Source: Hyphodiscus hymeniophilus
Lineage: Eukaryota; Ascomycota; Leotiomycetes; Helotiales; Hyphodiscaceae
Direction: 5' to 3'
DNA length: 64,000 nucleotides
Assembly: GCA_016508695.1 (NCBI GenBank)
Contig: VNKQ01000002.1
Coordinates: 2,728,001 to 2,792,000 of the forward strand
In this document: positions 23,001 to 34,061 of the stretch, piece by piece
How the letters are laid out: every line of letters begins with the position of its first letter
Numbering within the stretch: position 1 is the stretch's first letter
Position numbers and translations under genes: made by a program
Notes under the pieces: model-generated
The model's database searches: none
What the model saw: only the letters and a program-made list of their open reading frames with translations
What the model was told of the DNA's origin: nothing

Positions 23001-26000
23001 GTTGTATACTTTCCGAGGAGTGAGTCGTGGGTGCGTGTTGTGGTAGGAGGAAGTATGAGTATATGCAGGTCGATATACGGAGAGGGCCAGCAACAGCAGC
23101 AGGTGGGCCGGGACAGTTTCCAAAGGAGAGACAGAAGTATTTTTACATGAGAGACTCAAGAACAGTTTTTGGTGTGCGAAGGGGCACGAGAGGTCTTATA
23201 CCAATTGAGCTTTGCATGCCAGGAGAGATTTGGGTTGGCATGATAATCCCCCCCTTGTCAGTAACTTAAGTAAGTAGCTTGAAGGGGACTGGGACTAGGG
23301 GGATGGATGGAAGTGCGGAAGGGTAGAAGAGAGATGAGCGAGGAACAGAAGATCCTCCCAGTAAATTGTACTATGATGATTTGGTCCTTGTTGCTGGAAG
23401 TCTGACCTTGCAGCTTGGTCCGTGTTGGTTTTGACTCAAGAGTCAAGAGCAAAACAAGCAAGTCAAAAGGGGGTAAAGGGGGCCGCAAGGGTAGGGGGAG
23501 CTCGCCTCCCCTACCTAGTAGAGACTTAGCGACTACCGGGCATTGAAGATTGCGGGAAAATGAAAATCCTACAAAGAAGAAATGAATCAACCCGTGGAAT
23601 ATGATCCATAAGATATATTACAACAGTCTTACTTTCTTGTTGTCTTGAAGCGCGAAACACCTTACTATCGCTGCTTTGGCTCGGAAGAGCATCCGAGGGA
23701 TACTGTATCGTTTCCTACACTGACTCACGACCAGCACATTGAGATGAACTGGCTGTACACTGTACAGATGAGAGTGCATGTGGCTGCGGAAGCCGGAAGG
23801 ACGACTGCGTCGTAGCGTAATAGGCCATGTTCAGGCTTATTAGGGGAAATGGGTGGAAAATAGACAGCACTATGAAGACCCTCACGCCAAATCTGACGGC
23901 CTTTGCTGCCCAAACTCAATCTCGCACAGCCCAGATCGTTCATGGTGGATGGATGGCTGCCGAACGATCATTTTCTTGCCCGCCATGTCATCCGCCGAGA
24001 ACGTCTTTCGTCTCATTTTCTCATCCAGCCAGCCGGCAACAGAGTCAAACATCGAGGTCTTGAATACTGCCACTACGGGGCAAGTCCCCTCGGGGAGGCG
24101 GTATTGGGCATTTCTTGGAAGGCGGATCGTCTAGGGAGACCCTACTGGCTCCGGGGGACCTGGATCAGGAGGAATATGACATGGGTAAAACGGATTGCTG
24201 GAAATCGGACTTTTCTTGGAGAGGGCGGTGGGACAAAGAACCAGTGGATTCAGTATTCTCAAGCCACACTTCTGCTGTGGGTATACGGGGTTGGCCACAG
24301 ACTTACTAAAGTTTCAGGAGAACGACAGGAAAATGACAGCGTTGGAGAGTCTCGGCGAGGATCGAGAGAGAGGCCGGCGCCACCATATCCAGGAGGCTTA
24401 CAGCTGGTGCCTGAACGCTCCGGAACAAATCTACGCGGCTCGTCTCGCGCTGTGGTTCACTATCAACATGAGCATCGTCGCCTTCTCCACGCTCGTATGA
24501 GCTGTTCAGTACAGCTCACGGGAATAGAATCACATCCATTGGCAAGGTTCCGGGCTGAGCCACCTCGTCCGAAGAGTCAAACACCAAGCCCGAGGTGAGG
24601 CATCCGCTCATGCCTCGGATTGGCCCCGTCCAGTCGCAAAGTAACGAGTCACGGTCGCAGGCGAGGAGATCGGTATCAGATTCATGGAAATCCGAGGAAT
24701 GAGAGCTCGCATTCAGCCGCCAATGACCCGGCCCTCGAGTCTCGCCCAGGTGGCTGTTCTCTCGTCCACTTGATTGTGTTGTTCAAATGTGATGAGGATT
24801 CTACACTTTGTTTGTGTACGGAGTAAGGGGGGTAGTAGGGGGTAGTAGGGGGATAAGAGGGTATGGGGGAATTCTCTAATCCACAACTCGTTGAAATGCA
24901 GGGCATTCAAGGAATGTAAAGTGCCATGTTACTATCCGTAAGAGAGAGGCAGATCAATTTGCCTTGCTGCTCTAGCCACCCGGTCCCCCGGTGCCCAAGT
25001 CACTCCAACGGTCTGTTTACATCCTGGCCAAAACCTTTCATCTTGCCCTTTTTCGACTTTCACGGCCCCATATGCATCAAAGCCGGCGTCAGGGTAATCG
25101 GGATCCAAACAGCCATTTCAGGGCTTGCAGGAGTTCCTCGTACCTGCCTTAGTGCGAGTCTCCGCGCGATGATCGTATTTGGCCGCGGTTAGACGCAGTT
25201 TAGGATTGGGAATGTGAAGGTGAATGTGAATGCGGAGAATCCTGAAAATTTCTTTAGATAACGACGTCAATAAAAGCAAAGTGCGAGAGTGCGACGGCGA
25301 AGTTGGTCACACCGAAGGAATTTCCTCTTGTGCTTCGGTTTGCTCTCGACGTGGTGTACTGTTGTACCAACATAATTTCAGACTCAACCCACGATCGAGC
25401 TGCATGAAAACGTGTTATTTTCCGACCAAACAGCCGTCACCCCAAATCACTTTTTGTTTGCTGGGAAGTAGGAAGGGTTTCGCAAAACTGGGTTCATCGC
25501 TCGATTTTTGGCAATAAAGCTATCGCATCATATTTCATTTCGAATGTCTGAAGATCATGGTTCATGGTATGCTTGTATCCGCATCATCGAATTCTCAATA
25601 GCATAATCTGACACCTTTCCCTGTATTATCTTCTCGAGTTGATTGATCGCACAAAAACAGACTCCAATCTTGCTGACGGTTGATGCAGAGGGCTCACCCT
25701 CTCTGCAAAAGCATTCGGTCCGCGATCTGATCCAACGGCTTTATCCTATCGCAATGACAGGGCTGTCTCATCGGACCGGAAGGGCAACTCCGTCGAGAAC
25801 CGTCGCCTTGACATGCAAAACAGCATCAGATTTACCCGTACCAGCATTATTGTAGCCAGAGTCACGACTCAAAGAAGGAAGCTGACCCGTCTCGGCATCC
25901 CGACAGAAGGGAAGGTTGCCTGCGCCTGTTCCAACCAAGCCCTGTATTGCGTATAATTCCAGATCCCTACTCTTCGCGTGGAAGTATGGGAGTCTGGGAG

Positions 26001-28627
26001 TCTGGAAGTTAGTTTCTGATGGGTGTCGCAGAAGGATTCAGAGAAACTTTCGAGACCCCGGGAACCCACCAACTCGTCGAGCGCAGCCGTTTGACATGGT
26101 TGTGTGTGTAACAAAGCATAGGGATTTACTCCGGTAGGTTGCCTACGGAGTACCGTGGGGCAACTTGGGGAGACGGGGGCAGTTCAGTCTGTCTCACCCA
26201 GCCGATTGATACTCATCCCAACTCGAACCCTGCAGCCTCCCAGTACCGTAATCTTCCCAAACGTCAAGTTTGTTCTACCGAGGTTTCCAGAACACGCTAA
26301 TCATGCAATGCGCGGTGGTGATCCGTAAAAGGGTTCGTCTCTTTCCGGAAAGCAGGATCAGGGGCATCGATCCCGTTGTGGTTCTACTCTCCACAAGACT
26401 CAAGTGACAAGTCCCCTTGACCCTGAAGAAATGCTGCATATCCTCATGGCTTTCCCAGCCTCAATTTCGACAGCTCTCTCTCATTCAACCGGCCCACATC
26501 CGCCTTCCCGACTCTGTGGGCGTGCAGTAATCTCCGTGTCTCTAGTCGCCGCTATCGACCCAGACGGCAGGATCAACCTGGAGATCCTCGTTCTCAACGC
26601 ATTCTGAAATTGCCGCATGGCCCCCCCGTCCAACTTCTCAGCAGCAGAGTCAAACACATCAGAGAGGCTCTTTGCATGATGATGCGGCTGATGCAGATTG
26701 GCATCTTCGGAAACGGTAATTTGGGCAGGTGGAATATGACTGCCGTGTAGATCTAAGAAAAGCCTGTCGAGAAGTGAGTTCGTGTCATGAGAAAGCGTTT
26801 TGCGTCACGGAAAGGAGCATGCTGCGAACATCCCATCGTACAGCACGTCGTCTAGGACGTACAGCTGGTGCAGGACCCCTTTTTCTGTCAGCTCCCGAAA
26901 AATCTCTAAGAAGGACAAGGCCTAGGGAGTAAGCAAGTCGGCGCGATTGAGTGGATTGAATCATGTTTCAGAATTCTTCCCTACAACGTGGTAGAGACTG
27001 GGATACTGGGTTGCTGGGTCAAAGCACGAGAAGCACATCAGCATTAATATCACGTGCTGACGTGGATTCCCTTTGCCCATGTGGAATCTCTGCTTGAGTT
27101 TTCGCTCTCCTCCTGATTTGAGCACGATTGATTTGACTTCACCGACTTTCAAAGATGCCACGGCGCTTCGCTTTGAACGTCTTTATATTCTTCTATCAAT
27201 AATCACCTGCCCAATACACTCTCCTCTCACAAGCAGGACCACGATAACGGAAATCGTTCCGTCAAACTCTACGGAGTAAGCAAACATTGTTTTGCGGGGT
27301 GTTTCAATACGTACGTTTTCAGGCTTCTTTGGGGCTCTCCTTTCAGAGGATTTTCCCTCATTCTTCTGCCTTAATGCGACACTTGTTTCTCCTTAGAATA
27401 TAGTACAGCCCTGGTGGTCGTCATGCAATCCGAATTCAGTTTTCGGGCGTGGAAAGTGGCTATTTTCTTTAGGTTTTTGCTATTTCTTCTGATCTCAACT
27501 CTCGAGGTTGTGGTTGACTTGGTAATGGGAAGCGCTCATTTTGCTTGTACCAAAGATGATGAGCTCTGCTCTTCATCGATCTCTTCTCTGGACTTTAAGC
27601 TCACTCCCCTAATTCTGTCAATCTTTACCATTGACACTCCTGCAGCGGGAATGACAACGACTCGACAATAGAGTTTTGTTGCATGTCTATATTTTAGCTC
27701 ACTTGCTACTATCTTCTAGTATCTACTAGCGTTTGATATTGTCACAGTTATTCTATTCTCTTTGTTAGCAAGGATAGGAATTGTTCACTAGTGTAAGCTT
27801 ATTCTATCATTCGTATAGCCAGGCAAAAGAAAAGATCCGAATATGGCTACGAAAGCAATTGGAAATGATTTATCGGTAAAGAAGCACACCCATATATCGG
27901 CAGAGAATCAAACGCAATAGACGGGCAGGTCCGACGGAAGATTGAATAGATGGTCATACTCATACCGTAGTCGAAGATTGGGGACGTATCAGGAAACAAA
28001 ATAAAAAAGTACAAGACTAATAAGGCAAATGACTCGTCGACTAGACTTGTTTTCGTATCATCGCTGTTTGGATTGAGTTTTTGTCCTTGATCTTTCGTTA
28101 CCCCCTCTAGGCAAGAGATCCTGAGCTTCAAGTTCAGAGACGAAAAGAACCAGGAAACCGCACACAATACCAGCAGCAAAAATATCAAACATTCTATCTA
28201 GGTCCGAGATCACGACGAATGGGAAGAGAGGGCAAAGTAGCAGGAAAAGAGGGTGACGGTCCCCAACGTGGGGAGAGAGGGCTAGCAGATCGACTGCAAT
28301 CTCTGCGAAGATGAGGATGACGTTACTGCAATCGGGAGGAGAACACATTGAAGGCATGCTCGATGTTCAGACAAGCTGGTGCAACTCACTGGAAATGAGC
28401 ATCACTGTCGGGAAGAAGCTATCGGAAAAGGATGGGACCACCAGAGACCAACAAGCACAGACTCTTAGGCAAAAAGCAGAACATGATCAGGTTACGCTCA
28501 AAACTAACTCCATTAAATGCAGCTATGTACCAAACCTGCTTAGCCGAAATGACGTTAAACAAACCCCCTTTCCAGCCGATGCCAGAGCTCACAAGTCCCT
28601 GCTTGATATGTGACCAGTACTTGCTTT
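20032..28627. other. 8.6-kb region without recognisable genes
   Basis: Only short open frames occur and none resembles a family I know. The stretch 23850-24600 is low in stops on the plus strand in more than one frame (the longest frame has 231 codons with a non-ATG start), which is not enough to call a gene. A G-tract cluster is at 24827-24869, and TACGGAGT(A) motifs are at 22343, 24817, 26144 and 27270. It could hold long untranslated leaders, noncoding transcripts, fast-evolving small genes or decayed sequence. The overall base composition looks ordinary and does not show the RIP-type AT-rich pattern seen at 55.7-58.2 kb. Confidence 0.5.
24827..24869 (+). repeat. G-tract cluster, possible G-quadruplex
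   Basis: Runs of 6, 5, 5, 3 and 5 G are separated by spacers of 3-6 nt (TAGTA twice, then ATAAGA, then TAT). This satisfies the usual G3+N1-7 pattern. Confidence 0.7.
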
Positions 28628-31600
28628 TCACTCAACCATAACGCTCCCGAATGCATCAGAAATCTCTCTTCGTGTGGGAGGCTCGTGTATCTCTGGTGCG
28701 GTCGAGATGCCTATCTGTAGGCGCTCCTCCATGATTTTGATCAGGACGGGCGGCACGCTTTCGTCTGTTGCACGGATGGTAAGACGGATCATCTGCGATG
28801 GGGTCAGTGAATGCTGTTCGGTAACAAAATTGAGTCAACCATACCTGAGTTCCATAATTAGGCTCCAGCCTCAACAGGCATCCAAATTTCCCTCCGTCGT
28901 TGGTGTGCAACACACTTGCACCAACAAAGTTCTTCTTATTCGGATCCACGCCATCCAAGATACCCCATCGGAAGCCATCTACTGTTCTCCTGATGAAAGA
29001 GTCATTGAACTCCCGGGCTTTATCGCTGCCTCCTTTCACACCGAAAATCCTTTGTGCTTCGCGAGGTGCAGCACCAATCTGCTTCCACCGTTTGAAGAAG
29101 TCATCAGCCGTAAGTTCCGCCGGATCCATGAATTTGTGTATTGTCACAGGAAGCTTCAGCGTCAATGCTTGCAGGGCACCAGCTAGATAACTAACACGGA
29201 TGGTTGGACTTTTGTCGAACACTTTCTTCGCCTCAAACATTATCATTTGCTGGCTTTGTGCGCCTTCGATGATGGTGCTTTCTGGCAACCCTTTGACTTC
29301 CCAAGTCAGGTTCTCCTTCTCAGCTGCCTCGAGATCGAGCGTTGTGGTGAAGGAGGTGACGGCGGTCGGTGCTTTATTGGAGAAGTACAGAATTACACAG
29401 GCCATCTGGCCACGGTATTCTGATCGTACACCGATTTGAATCTGTCCATCCTCATACAGCACACCCTCGGCTTTGAGGAGGAGCTTGTTGTAGCCAACCT
29501 CCCAATCTGGAGACAAGTGAGCTGCGCTTGCTAGATTGGGAGCCTTCAAAGTCTTCGGCTCCGTTGGTCCAGCATTCATCATATCCAGACCTGCGAGATC
29601 GTTGTTCTGGGTGTGACCATTCGTGCCGTTGGACGTTCCATTCCCATTTGTTTGTGAGAGGCCATTTGCGCTGCTGAAAGCTCGTTTCAGACCTGGATTC
29701 TTGACCAGTTTGAAGTCTCGCTCATTGATGTTAGCATCTTTTCCTCCAACAACCCAAGTACGCTTATCACTTGTATTGGCATGCTTTTGGTGTAGTCGAG
29801 ACAAAAGCGCAGATTGCCGTTCAGGGAAGGGAGGCATCTCATCACAAACTGTTCTGAGAAGATCGTCGGTAGGCAAGCTTGCGAGAGCAAGATACTCGCA
29901 TGCTCTTTGTTGAAGCTCGGAGTCAAGCGTGTGGCTGTATGCTTGGAAGACATACATGAGTCGAGGCTTGATTTCGGGGAAGAGATTGACGAATTTGATG
30001 AACGACGAGAGGATTATTGCTCTCGTGACTGATGAACAGCCTTGGAGCTTGCTTTGAAGAGCCAGGAACTGCTCAATCGGACTACAACCCTTGTCTTCTG
30101 CGATCAAGTGCCCAAATTCTCCTAAGAGATACCCTCCAATCTTGACTAGAGTTTCGTGGCAATGCTCCGCTTTGACATATTGTAGGATATTTTGGGCGGC
30201 ATACACCTGGAGTTCCTCATTGTTCGTGACAATCTGGATGACTCGATGCCACACTTCATCACTGACATGATCTCCTGCCATTGCGATGAGCCGCAACGAT
30301 ATATCGACATACCATTGGATGTCTGTAGCATATTTCTCGGTCAAAATGGCAATCTTCAGGACCATCTCTTCCCGAATGGCAAAATCGGCATTCTGTAAGT
30401 ATTGAAGAAGCTCTCCCACAATGGGCCGGGCATTGCTCTGGTCGCACATGCTGTAGAGTAGGTCGAGACCTTTCCTTCGCACACTGATATCTCGGTCTTT
30501 TAAAGAGCCGATAATAATGGACTGGTGCGCCTTAATAGGGTCCAATGTGTCCGCTCTAGCAGCCAAATGCGTCATGGCTTCCAGGCCCAGATACCGTACA
30601 TTTGTTTCTCGAGATTGGATAAATTTCCCGAGCCTGGACGATATTTGCCTCATCAATGCCTGTTCTGTGTCAAGGTGGATGATCAAGTTGATCGCCTCGA
30701 AAAGTACAGCATTCTGAGCGTTATTCTGTTGAACATTCTTTGGCATTTCCAAAGCCAAGTTCAGGATCTTTTGCAATGACTCACGGATCAGCTCCCGCAC
30801 ATGGGTATCCTCTGGCAGACAATTAGTGAGTCGCTTGATCAGCTGCTGCCGCTCAACATACCTGAAGGTGGGAAATACTGCATTAACCTCAGAAGCTTCA
30901 CCTGCATCCAAGGACATGGCACTTTGTAGTACAGATAATCCTGCGCAAATTCGCCATCGACTAATATCCGCTTCATCCTCGAAGCTGCCTTCACATAACT
31001 TCCTTTGTATTGTTCCGGCTGGTCTTGCGCAAGTGCCATAATAAGTGATGTGACGGAGAGTGCTACACCCATATCGGCATCATCCATTAGGGAGATAATC
31101 CTTTCCGCCCATTGCGGCTGTACAATGTCGGGGTGCTTTCTGTAGAGTCGAAGGAGAGTAAGAGCAGCCTTCTTCTTCACGAACGCTTTTGAAGTCCTGC
31201 AGAGCTGTCAGATATTCTTCCTCCAATTGAAGATCTGAGGGCCGTACGGTGAGATTAGAAGTCTATGAACCTCTCCGCTCAGAGCCTCTCCCATTTCCCT
31301 CCCACCAACATTTGCAATCGCATGCAGCGCCAAGCAGTTGAAAAGCTCATTATGATCTGTCAGATCCTTCCTGATGCTGTTAACCACCAGATGTAATAAC
31401 TCGTGCTCTTCGTGTAGGAAGAGAGTCATGGCGAGGTATCCGATCTGCTTCTCGGAATATTTGTTTGCGGAGATGAGGTTCACAGCTTCCAAATGACCGA
31501 AATCGACGTTCCAACCAAGTATGTATATGTATAAGAGCTATAGAAAGGTCAGTAAACCTTATCTGAATTGGCGCGTGAGCATAACTACCTTGCAGACATA

Positions 31601-31924
31601 TTTCTTCTTGTGATATCCACTGAGGCTTCCATCTACTCTCAGTCAGCAATCCAGTTAGAAGCTCACTGAGATTCCTGCAGATACACACCCTTGAATTTTT
31701 GCCTAGAAGATGCAGTGTGTCAGCCAGTGGCCCTTGATGAGAGGTAGCCGATATCGACAGTACACGAACCGTATGTTTGCCAATTCCTTGTTGATTCTTT
31801 TCTCCTCAAGCTCCCTCGCCCTAGCATTTCTCAAGTCTGCGATGAATTGTACCAGCCCACGCATGTTCGAATTGTTCCCCGAGCTCCCCCGACTCAAGAA
31901 TCCCGCCGCCGCCGAGGACGCCAT
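28628..31924 (-). CDS. AP-2 complex subunit alpha (clathrin adaptor large chain)
   Basis: Seven exons on the minus strand: 31770-31924, 31689-31702, 31589-31632, 31248-31537, 30862-31196, 28845-30811 and 28628-28792. The introns are 67, 56, 51, 51, 50 and 52 nt. All phases close and give 989 residues, normal for alpha-adaptin. The N-terminal adaptin solenoid starts MRGLVQFIADLRNARARE and contains KYVCKLLYIYILGWNVDFGH, EAVNLISANKYSEKQIGYLA and HAIANVGGREMGEAL. A hinge rich in Asn/Gly/Thr follows at roughly 640-690, then the Alpha_adaptinC2 ear and the C-terminal platform (FFKRWKQIGAAPREAQRIFG). AP-2 links cargo and PIP2 to clathrin at the plasma membrane; in filamentous fungi it is reported to act in polarity maintenance. 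The second exon is only 14 nt long and is required to read NIRQKFK-DG. The stop is at 28628-28630. Confidence 0.93.
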
Positions 31925-32405
31925 GATGGAGAATGTCGTTGCCCTCCTGAGGCAAACCCTCCCGAGGATTTAGTGCACTAGAACTATATCTTCCTCTTTT
32001 CACACAACCCGAGCCAAACCCTGCTGAACGTCCAAATCGTGCTGATATTTGAGTATCGCGTCTTTCAAGCAAACTGCTTAGAAATGATTTGCCAACGGTG
32101 CGGATGCCTTGGATGACTCAAACACATTGAGCAACTGATCCCGCTTGTGAAACTCCATCCGATACCGACTACGGCGCAGTAGCCAGCTTGTGGGCGATTT
32201 CACAGCAAGAGGTCGTCGTAAAGTGTCGTCCTGGTTGATGTTGAGTTCATTGAGATCAATCCCCTTCACGGAGTCGGACGCTAAAGCAGACCGAGGGGGC
32301 CAAGCTTTGCTGGGATTAGGCGCTAGTAGAGGCTAGACTCCAGCCTCGTCCATGAAATCTTAAGCGTCATGATAACCATCTGACTTTCTCTTTCAACCCT
32401 CAACC
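31925..32405. other. divergent promoter between AP-2 alpha and NDUFAF5-type genes
   Basis: 481 bp between the two ATG codons. A minus-strand frame of about 63 codons (32078-32269) begins with GTG and is more likely part of the AP-2 alpha leader than a gene. Confidence 0.6.
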
Positions 32406-33510
32406 ATGAGACCACCAACTTTACGCCCTTTTGTGACTCGTCCAGCGATCAGACGGAAAGAATGTATGTGTCGCAGTTATGCAGTCCAATATCCAGGGTC
32501 TCCAACTCTACAAGTCTTCAATCGCCATACAAAATACCTGCAAAGAGAACGAGCAGCAATAAATGTAGAACGAAGCAGGCAAACAGACTATCTAAAAGAT
32601 GAAGTCGCTATACGACTATCAGAAAGGCTACTAGTAAGCTTCAATGGTCCAAGCATACTTCAATTGCTGAGTAGACTAGGATATAAACCGACATTTCAGT
32701 CATGTACTCGACCTTGGCGCAAACTCCTGTAACATAGCAAAAGCTCTTACCCTCCCCGATCCAGATCCCGACCCCTCGAAGAAGAGTTCTCCTCCTCTGG
32801 CATCCCGGGTCTCGCACCTCACAGCCGCCGATTCATCTCGGACAATGCTGTACCGCGATGCAGACATGCCATTCAATGACGAAATTAACCTGACGAGGGA
32901 TGTACTTGATGATGAGGAGCGTCTACCATATGCAACAGAGACCTTTGATGCTGTTCTCAGCTCTCTGAGTATGCATTGGATCAACGACCTCCCATCTTTA
33001 CTTGCACAAATAAACCACGTCTTGAAGCCCGACTGCCCCTTCATGGGAGTTATGTTTGGAGGCGACACGTTATTCGAACTACGGACGTCACTACAACTTG
33101 CGGATACAGAGAGAAGAGGTGGGGTATCGCCGCATGTCTCTCCCCTGGCAGATGTGCGTGATATGGGAGGGTTGCTACAAAAAGCTGGGTTTAAGATGCT
33201 CACAGTGGATGTGGATGATATTGTGGTTGACTTCCCAGATACCTTTGCATTAATGCAAGATTTGCAGGCTATGGGTGAGAGCAATGCGATATTAGGAAGA
33301 GAGGCTGGTGCGATTAAGAGGGATGTATTGCTCGCTAATGAGGGAATTTACCGAGAGTTACATGGTAATGAAGATGGTACGATACCTGCGACTTTCAGGT
33401 TGATTTATATGATTGGGTGGAAGGAGGGTCCTAACCAGGCTCAGCCATTGCCGAGAGGAAGTGGGCAGATAAATATCAAGGACATACTAGGAGGTGGGGA
33501 GGTCAAGTGA
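32406..33510 (+). CDS. NDUFAF5-type methyltransferase-fold protein, mitochondrial complex I assembly
   Basis: Two exons, 32406-32633 and 32680-33510, with a 46-nt intron (GTAAGC...ACTAG) giving 352 residues. The N-terminus is Arg/Thr-rich without acids (MRPPTLRPFVTRPAIRRK), a typical mitochondrial presequence. The family block TLQVFNRHTKYLQRERAAI, then DYLKDEVAIRLSERLLDINR, leads into the SAM-binding motif VLDLGANSCNIAKAL. Further motifs are YATETFDAVLSSLSMHWIND, VLKPDCPFMGVMFGGDTLFE and, near the end, IPATFRLIYMIGWKEGP. Human NDUFAF5 hydroxylates an Arg of NDUFS7 early in complex I assembly in the matrix; the same role is likely here by orthology. It diverges from AP-2 alpha, with which it has no known functional link. 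Confidence 0.9.
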
Positions 33511-34061
33511 CGCTAGCGATTGTACAATTATATATTGTTTCTCTTTGCGTTCAAAAGATCTTGAACTCAAGCCTCAAAAAAAGGCAGATCTATAGTTCAT
33601 ATGGAACTGTTCTTTAGTTGTTTCCTTCACAGGATTTGGTGTGTGATACGGCAATAATATAGTTATATATCAATATTCGTTCAGGCTATTCCTTACGTAT
33701 TTATACTACGAGCTATCTTCAAGTTACAAGGCTACAGTGCAAAGGCACTGTTTAAAGAGAATGATAGATATTATGGAAAATGTAAAGTATCTTGTACTTG
33801 TACATACCTTCTAAGATTTTCTGGACAAAGAGGAGGGACATAACAAGACGTGAGTTTATCGTGCTTGTAGAATATCGTATTTTATAGTCACCTTCACTTA
33901 GTCTACTATAATCATATTAATAAGCATGGGTTCCTAACATCTTTATAAACAGCCAGTGTCTGCTTCAGCTCCGTGGAGATCTGTCTTTCAAACGTGTTTA
34001 TTCCCACCCCTAATATACCTAAGCGTAAAATTCCTCCAATGACGAGCTGCGTGCTCTTGAT
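33511..34061. other. AT-rich intergenic region between convergent genes
   Basis: 0.55 kb between the 3' ends of the NDUFAF5-type gene and the secreted Ser/Thr-rich gene. It is visibly richer in A/T than its surroundings, which is common for fungal 3' flanks. No gene or repeat recognised. Confidence 0.6.

Noticed and set aside
23903..24598. 231-codon open frame on the plus strand as a gene
   Set aside because: Non-ATG start, no domain, composition unlike neighbours' proteins, and other frames of the same stretch are also open.
28060..28631. Minus-strand spliced membrane-protein-like gene just downstream of AP-2 alpha
   Set aside because: Hydrophobic segments and a GTGAGT...TGCAG intron can be joined, but each upstream exon candidate is preceded by an in-frame stop without an ATG, and the region abuts the AP-2 alpha stop. 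It is more likely 3' flank.
32078..32269. 63-codon minus-strand frame between AP-2 alpha and NDUFAF5
   Set aside because: GTG start only and located in the divergent promoter; no family seen.
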